From an uncultured Kineosporia sp. (GTDB lineage Bacteria; Actinomycetota; Actinomycetes; Actinomycetales; Kineosporiaceae): DNA of 9,374 nt. The position numbers were made by a program, and so were the translations under genes. The DNA is taken from assembly GCA_937859855.1 (NCBI GenBank), contig CALMAR010000257.1, positions 1-9,374 on the forward strand, in the 5' to 3' direction. Below the pieces are notes generated by a model, which did not search any database, had not been told where the DNA came from, and was given only the letters and a program-made list of their open reading frames with translations. Numbering within the stretch: position 1 is the first letter of the stretch; the number at the start of each line of letters is the position of its first letter. Positions 6,036 through 9,374 of this stretch are shown here, piece after piece.

Positions 6036-6926
6036 GAACAGATGTTGTCACTCGAGACGGCTCGAGCCATGGAGTGCTAATACAACGAGAAGGCGTCCAA
6101 GCGACGGGATGCTGACCGGGAAAGCCGTGTGGACGGACGGCTCTCTGTAGCGGGCATATTCGAACAGTTCGAAGTCGCTGAGCGCCGACGAGGGGGACGA
6201 TTCTTGCGTATGAAAACTCTGGCACTGGTCAATTTAAAGAAGCAGTGGTTGTCTTAACTGGGCGCATCCGCAAGATTGTCACGCCCGGTGGCAGTGGCGG
6301 CTCATATGGGGAATTGGGTTCATAATTCTGTAGTTCGAGTTACGACGGAGCGATTTGGAAGCCTTCTCAAGTGCGTGCGGCGTCATCCTGGTCGACACCG
6401 ATAGAGCACGTAAAGCGGCAAGCCGAAGGTTCTCCATAGAATGACTTCTAGCACCGCTCCTACAGCCGCCTGATGGCCCAGGTTGGGCATGAAACCCTGC
6501 AAAGCCCCAATACACCTTACGACTCTCCGTTGCTGCAGCTCCTGGACCCAGTCAGCAGGGTCGACTCACCATCGACCACCAAGCCACCGCCCGAGCCAGC
6601 CACTACCGGCGAAACGCCCCCGAACCGTGATCAACAGCTAAGTGGCGCTGCAGTACTAAAGACAACCTGCGCGACGGATGCCTTGGTGTCCAGCGTCTAG
6701 TGATGGGTACGTGGGCAGCGTCCGATGTGTTGGTCCGGCGCCACGGTCATGATCGGAAAGGGTGGTGTTGGCGCCTGCCATCGACCCAACATGCGGGTGG
6801 CCTGCGTGACGATACCCGCAGACTCTCTGGAATGATTATTGCCATAGCACCGCAAACAGGATATTGTGCGCGCGCTAGGTGGCTAAGGGTGACTAGTCAC
6901 TATCCAGTGAATCGATTAGGAGTGTC
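6036..6926. other. Long stretch without a supported gene
   Basis: About 890 bases with no convincing gene on either strand. Open frames here are short, lack ribosome binding sites and show no known motif. Structures seen are the palindrome GGCTCGAGCC (6059-6068), a hairpin AGCCGT/ACGGCT (6123-6142), two TTCGAA words nine bases apart (6159-6164, 6168-6173) and the palindrome at 6889-6900. Intermediate G+C and scattered stops suggest degraded sequence between acquired segments, with the promoter of the secreted-protein operon at its right end. Confidence 0.5.
6889..6900. promoter_or_regulatory. 12-base perfect palindrome upstream of secreted-protein operon
   Basis: GTGACTAGTCAC is a perfect palindrome 26 bases before the ATG of the first secreted protein and 16 bases before its TAGGAG. 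Its place between the likely promoter region and the ribosome binding site suits an operator or the transcription start region. No regulator gene lies next to it, and no clear -10/-35 pair could be assigned. Confidence 0.35.
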
Positions 6927-7313
6927 ATGCTCAGGTCTCCACTATATGTTTACGTGGCCGGGATTGCCGGCGCCATTCTTCTGTGCGTCTTCGGTTCTTT
7001 TGGTATGGCACAGGCGGCTGGTCATGAGAATTATTCGATCACTTCTCCGGATGCTGGCGCCACGGCAGAATTCGCCTCGTATGGCGAGCATTTCTGGTTG
7101 CAAGATCAATTATGTGACGGCAAAGTGCCGCGCCTCCAATACAAAGTGGGTACCGGAGGCTCGGTGACAACCCTCGAGAACCATGGCGGGTGCCATACCG
7201 ACCCGGCACGATTTGACGAGTCGTACGCGGAAGGTACGGTCATCTACTTCCGTGCCTGCAACGTGTCCGGCAACTATGACAATTGTAGCCAGTGGCTCAA
7301 GGCCACCGCTTGA
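6927..7313 (+). CDS. Secreted four-cysteine protein, copy 1 of 3
   Basis: A 128-aa exported protein. Residues 1-31 form a signal peptide: Arg3, a hydrophobic core (VAGIAGAILLCVFG) and an AQA cleavage site. The mature part carries SPDAGATAEFASYGE (40-54), CDGKVPRLQYKVGTGGSV (63-80), LENHGGCH (83-90) and SYAEGTVIYFRAC (99-111). Cysteines 63, 89, 111 and 120 are conserved in all three copies and probably form two disulfides outside the cell. The plan (short beta-rich domain, YGE motif, D-G turn, late RaC strand) recalls small secreted Streptomyces proteins of unknown role, but I know no family with the KVGTGGSV/ENHGGCH core. TAGGAG (6917-6922) sets the start. It is the most divergent copy. A TTA codon at 7110-7112 could tie it to bldA if the host is a Streptomyces-like developer. 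Confidence 0.85.
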   Translation: MLRSPLYVYVAGIAGAILLCVFGSFGMAQAAGHENYSITSPDAGATAEFASYGEHFWLQDQLCDGKVPRLQYKVGTGGSVTTLENHGGCHTDPARFDESYAEGTVIYFRACNVSGNYDNCSQWLKATA

Positions 7314-7329
7314 TTCGGAGGATCAGGCC

Positions 7330-7722
7330 ATGGTGACGCAACACTCAGTTCTCCGGCTCAGAGCAGCGACAGTTGCAGGCCTTGTAGGAATACTATCCGC
7401 AATTTCCTTGCCCACCGCTCTCGCGGACGGCACGGCATCGTATGGCATGTTCTCCCCTGACGATGGGGCCCTAGTGGAGTTTCAATCGTACGGCGAGATC
7501 TTCGATCTCTTCGACGAGGCCTGCGACGGCAGGGTACCGCGACTGCAGTACAAGGTCGGAACGGGTGGCTCGGTGTCCACTGCCGAGAACCATGGCGGCT
7601 GTCACAGTGATCCTTTAACGGTGAACAAGTCATATGCCGAGGGCACCGTCATCTACTTCCGAGCTTGCAACGTTGCAGCCAACTATAGTTCATGTAGTTC
7701 GTGGGTGAAGGCTACGGCTTAA
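7330..7722 (+). CDS. Secreted four-cysteine protein, copy 2 of 3
   Basis: A 130-aa paralogue of the preceding gene, starting 16 bases after its stop. The ATG at 7330 is chosen because GGAGGA (7317-7322) lies 7 bases ahead and because it gives a proper signal peptide (RLRAATVAGLVGILSAISLP and cleavage after ALA, residue 32). An upstream in-frame start would overlap copy 1 and bury that signal. The mature domain keeps SPDDGALVEFQSYGE, CDGRVPRLQYKVGTGGSV, ENHGGCH, SYAEGTVIYFRAC and the ATA end; Cys65, 91, 113 and 122 are the shared cysteines. A TTA codon stands at 7615-7617. It is closer to copy 3 than to copy 1, and a 92-base core is nearly identical to copy 3. Function unknown. Confidence 0.85.
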   Translation: MVTQHSVLRLRAATVAGLVGILSAISLPTALADGTASYGMFSPDDGALVEFQSYGEIFDLFDEACDGRVPRLQYKVGTGGSVSTAENHGGCHSDPLTVNKSYAEGTVIYFRACNVAANYSSCSSWVKATA

Positions 7723-7824
7723 GCCACGACTGGCAAAGAGATCAGACCTGTTTCCTCGTCGGTCGGAACATGCTTGATAGCTACTGCCTGCAGCGGACAG
7801 TTCCCGGATAAGGAGAGCCGAGAT

Positions 7825-8217
7825 ATGTTGATCCAAGGGCGCACAGGGTTCAAACGCTTGCTTGGAGTTGCAATCGCCATATCAGTGCTAGCTTTCGTGA
7901 GAAGCCCTGACGCCTCCGCTGATGGCATCGCGAGCTATTCCAGCGAATCCCCAGATGGCGGCGCGTTTGCTTCGTTCAACTCCTATGGCGAAATCTTTAA
8001 CTTGTATGACTACCTATGCGATGGGCGGGTGCCCCGCTTACAGTACAAAGTTGGAACTGGGGGTTCGGTGTCCACCGCCGAGAACCATGGCGGCTGCCAT
8101 AGTGATCCTTTAACGGTGAACAAGTCATACGCCGAGGGCACCGTCATCTACTTCCGGGCCTGTACGATCGCAGCCAACTACAGCTCATGCGATTCCTGGA
8201 TCAGGGCTACCGCCTAG
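7825..8217 (+). CDS. Secreted four-cysteine protein, copy 3 of 3
   Basis: A 130-aa third paralogue. AGGAGAG (7811-7817), 7 bases before ATG 7825, fixes the start; an upstream in-frame start would spoil the signal peptide. Residues 1-32 are that signal (RLLGVAIAISVLAFV, cleavage after ASA). The mature part again reads SPDGGAFASFNSYGE, CDGRVPRLQYKVGTGGSV, ENHGGCH, SYAEGTVIYFRAC with Cys65, 91, 113 and 122 and ends ATA. TTA codons occur at 8038-8040 and 8110-8112. The 102-base gap before it may hold its own promoter, although I could not define one. A strong hairpin after its stop ends the operon. The signal peptide is unlike those of copies 1 and 2, while the core is conserved, so selection acts on the mature protein. 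Confidence 0.85.
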   Translation: MLIQGRTGFKRLLGVAIAISVLAFVRSPDASADGIASYSSESPDGGAFASFNSYGEIFNLYDYLCDGRVPRLQYKVGTGGSVSTAENHGGCHSDPLTVNKSYAEGTVIYFRACTIAANYSSCDSWIRATA

Positions 8218-8232
8218 ACCAACGTTTCTTGG

Positions 8233-8275
8233 GCGACGGCTTATCACATAAGCGTCGCTATCGATTCTTCTCTCT
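8233..8275 (+). terminator. Rho-independent-type terminator of the secreted-protein operon
   Basis: Fifteen bases after the third secreted-protein gene a stem forms from GCGAC + GCTTAT (8233-8244, one bulged G) with ATAAGC + GTCGC (8248-8258) around a CAC loop, 11 pairs in all. It is followed by a pyrimidine-rich, moderately T-rich tail (to 8275). Position and strength suit a terminator for the three-gene operon. Confidence 0.65.
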
Positions 8276-8279
8276 AGTA

Positions 8280-9374
8280 CTGCAGCGACACTTAACTTTT
8301 GATCATCATGTGGCTCGGTTGAACGTGGGATGTGGCGTTGCGTGACGCGGAGCAGCCACCGCCAAATGATCATGGTTTGTGAAGACGCAGAATCGGCTGA
8401 CGGTGGCTGCGGCCGCCGGCGTAGATCTTTCCGGGGCCACTGGGTGGCAGGCCGAGCTGGACACGGTAATGGACTGGCTGGGGCCGTTGTTTGCGCGGTC
8501 TGAGCCACGGCGGCGGGTGGCCGCGTTCGTGCCGGGCCTGCTGGGCGGGCTGCCCCAGGTCAACTACTGGTCGCTGAGCATGCCGGGGAGAACGATCCTC
8601 GCGGATGCAGCGGCTGCTGTCCGAGGCTGTCTGGCCGGCTGGGGCCGCCCGTGATGGGCTGCGCTCGTATGTGACAGCGAATCTGGCCGATCCCGGCGAC
8701 CGGCTGGGTGAGGTGCTGGTGGTGGATGAGACCGGCGCTGGCGACGAGGTCTATGGGAACGCCGGCGCCTTGCGCGCCCGGATCGCGCAGGCCGGGCTGG
8801 GATTCGTGATGGCGATCGCCAAGGACCACCCGATCACCACTGGGATCGGCACCCGCCCCGCCATCGACTACGCCTGTCGGCCCGCCAGATCAGGCCTGCG
8901 CTGGCACCGCTGCAGCACTGGCGATGGCGCCCACGGCCCCCGCGTTTACGACTGGACCTGGACCAGCACCACCGACCCGCGCTCACCAGCAACCAGAACA
9001 GCGACGCGACCAGCGGCGAAGAAACCCGATGACGGGCAGGACTGGCTGCTGATCCGGCGCAGCATCCGCACCGGCGAACTGGCGTTCTACCGAACCCACT
9101 TCCCGCGCCCGGTTCCGCTGAAAACGCTTGTCCGGGTCGCTGGTTCACCCTGGCGGATCGAGGACAGCTTCGCCGAAGCCAAGGAACTGGCCGCCCTAGA
9201 CCAGCACCAGGTCCAGACCTAAACCTCCTGGCACCGCTGGTCCGTGCTGGCCATGATCGCCCATGCCATCCTCGCCGTCCTGGCCGCCCACCAGCCCCCA
9301 ACCCCAGCCGGGCTGATCAGGCTCACCCGGCACGAGATCCGACGCCTCCTTACCGCACTCATCAGCGTGGCCCA
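8280..9374 (+). mobile_element. IS701-type insertion sequence remnant (left end uncertain, right end outside)
   Basis: The transposase pseudogene implies an IS701-type element. Its left end must lie between the terminator (8275) and the gene start (8379). That gap has two TGATCAT-containing words (about 8299-8308 and 8365-8373) but no inverted repeat can be proven because the right end is outside the window. It inserted downstream of the secreted-protein operon without damaging it. Confidence 0.5.
8379..9374 (+). pseudogene. IS701-family transposase, frameshifted and internally deleted (runs off window)
   Basis: Remains of a DDE transposase of the IS701 type. The N-terminal part from GTG 8379 holds LFARSEPRRRVAAFVPGLLG and YWSL. 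Two indels near 8576 and 8604 move the frame through EHAGENDPRG to MQRLLSEAVWPAGAARDGLR. The first catalytic motif, VVDETG (Asp at 8725-8727), is fused directly to the second, AGDEVYG (Asp at 8743-8745). About 110 residues usually between them are gone without loss of frame. KDHPITTGIGTRPAID, RVYDW, WLLIRRS and WRIEDSFAEAKEL (the third acidic residue, Glu) follow. A TAA at 9220-9222 interrupts, and the same frame then resumes TSWHRWSVLAMIAHAILAVL and LIRLTRHEIRRLLTAL to the window end. It cannot be active. It might still bind its ends if a complete copy supplies enzyme. Confidence 0.85.

Noticed and set aside
6123..6142. Hairpin as a structured RNA or group II intron piece
   Set aside because: Only a 6-bp stem with an 8-base loop. 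No conserved intron domain V or riboswitch core could be found around it.
6700..7167. 155-codon plus-strand frame overlapping the first secreted protein
   Set aside because: It overlaps most of the first secreted protein in another frame and has no motif. The secreted gene has a ribosome binding site, signal peptide and paralogues.
7183..7329. Longer N-terminus for secreted protein copy 2
   Set aside because: It would overlap copy 1 and place the signal peptide inside the protein. The ATG at 7330 has GGAGGA at the right distance.
8834..9301. 155-codon minus-strand frame opposite the IS701 transposase
   Set aside because: Antisense shadow of recognisable transposase sequence.

Overview
The window looks like an accessory, IS-scarred stretch of a high-G+C actinomycete chromosome. 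Supporting signs are the G+C-rich third codon positions in the DUF664 gene, the transposases and the HAD gene, a tRNA-Arg(CCG)-type fragment without an encoded CCA, actinobacterial IS256- and IS701-type transposases, and GTG starts. I cannot name the genus.

Layout. (1) Bases 1-754: the tail of an upstream gene, then an intact DUF664/DinB-like gene. (2) Bases 755-1149: three copies of a GGCATGACCGGA repeat, then AT-rich DNA. (3) Bases 1150-2531: a compact two-gene cassette of much lower G+C with several TTA codons. A 97-aa protein resembling effector-associated constant component 1 (EACC1) is followed 5 bases later by a 360-aa soluble HExxH metallopeptidase-like protein. This is the best candidate for an undescribed conflict or defence system. 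(4) Bases 2532-3009: gene-poor DNA with the decayed anticodon-to-3' part of a tRNA-Arg(CCG), a plausible scar of an integration site. (5) Bases 3010-3907, minus strand: a HAD phosphatase-like gene (HAD_SAK_2 type), with an overlapping 17-aa leader ORF and a possible 43-aa small gene ahead of it. (6) Bases 4265-4461: the N-terminal stub of an IS256-family transposase with the end of its element. (7) Bases 4692-6035: a divergent pair, a MarR-type regulator (minus) and an SGNH/GDSL hydrolase (plus), both broken by two frameshifts each, with an inverted repeat between them that could be the regulator's operator. (8) Bases 6036-6926: no convincing gene, but a 12-base palindrome shortly before the next operon. 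(9) Bases 6927-8275: three tandem paralogous secreted proteins of 128-130 aa with four conserved cysteines, each with its own ribosome binding site, closed by one terminator. (10) Bases 8379-9374: an IS701-family transposase wrecked by frameshifts, an internal deletion and a nonsense codon, running off the window.

How the parts relate. The EACC1/peptidase pair is probably a translationally coupled toxin-like or effector unit acquired horizontally. The triplicated secreted proteins form one exported family of unknown role that appears to be evolving by duplication with local homogenisation. The regulator/hydrolase pair and the IS remnants are decaying DNA. All six frameshifts I could reconstruct fit a net loss of one base (mod 3), so either deletion-driven decay or assembly error should be considered.
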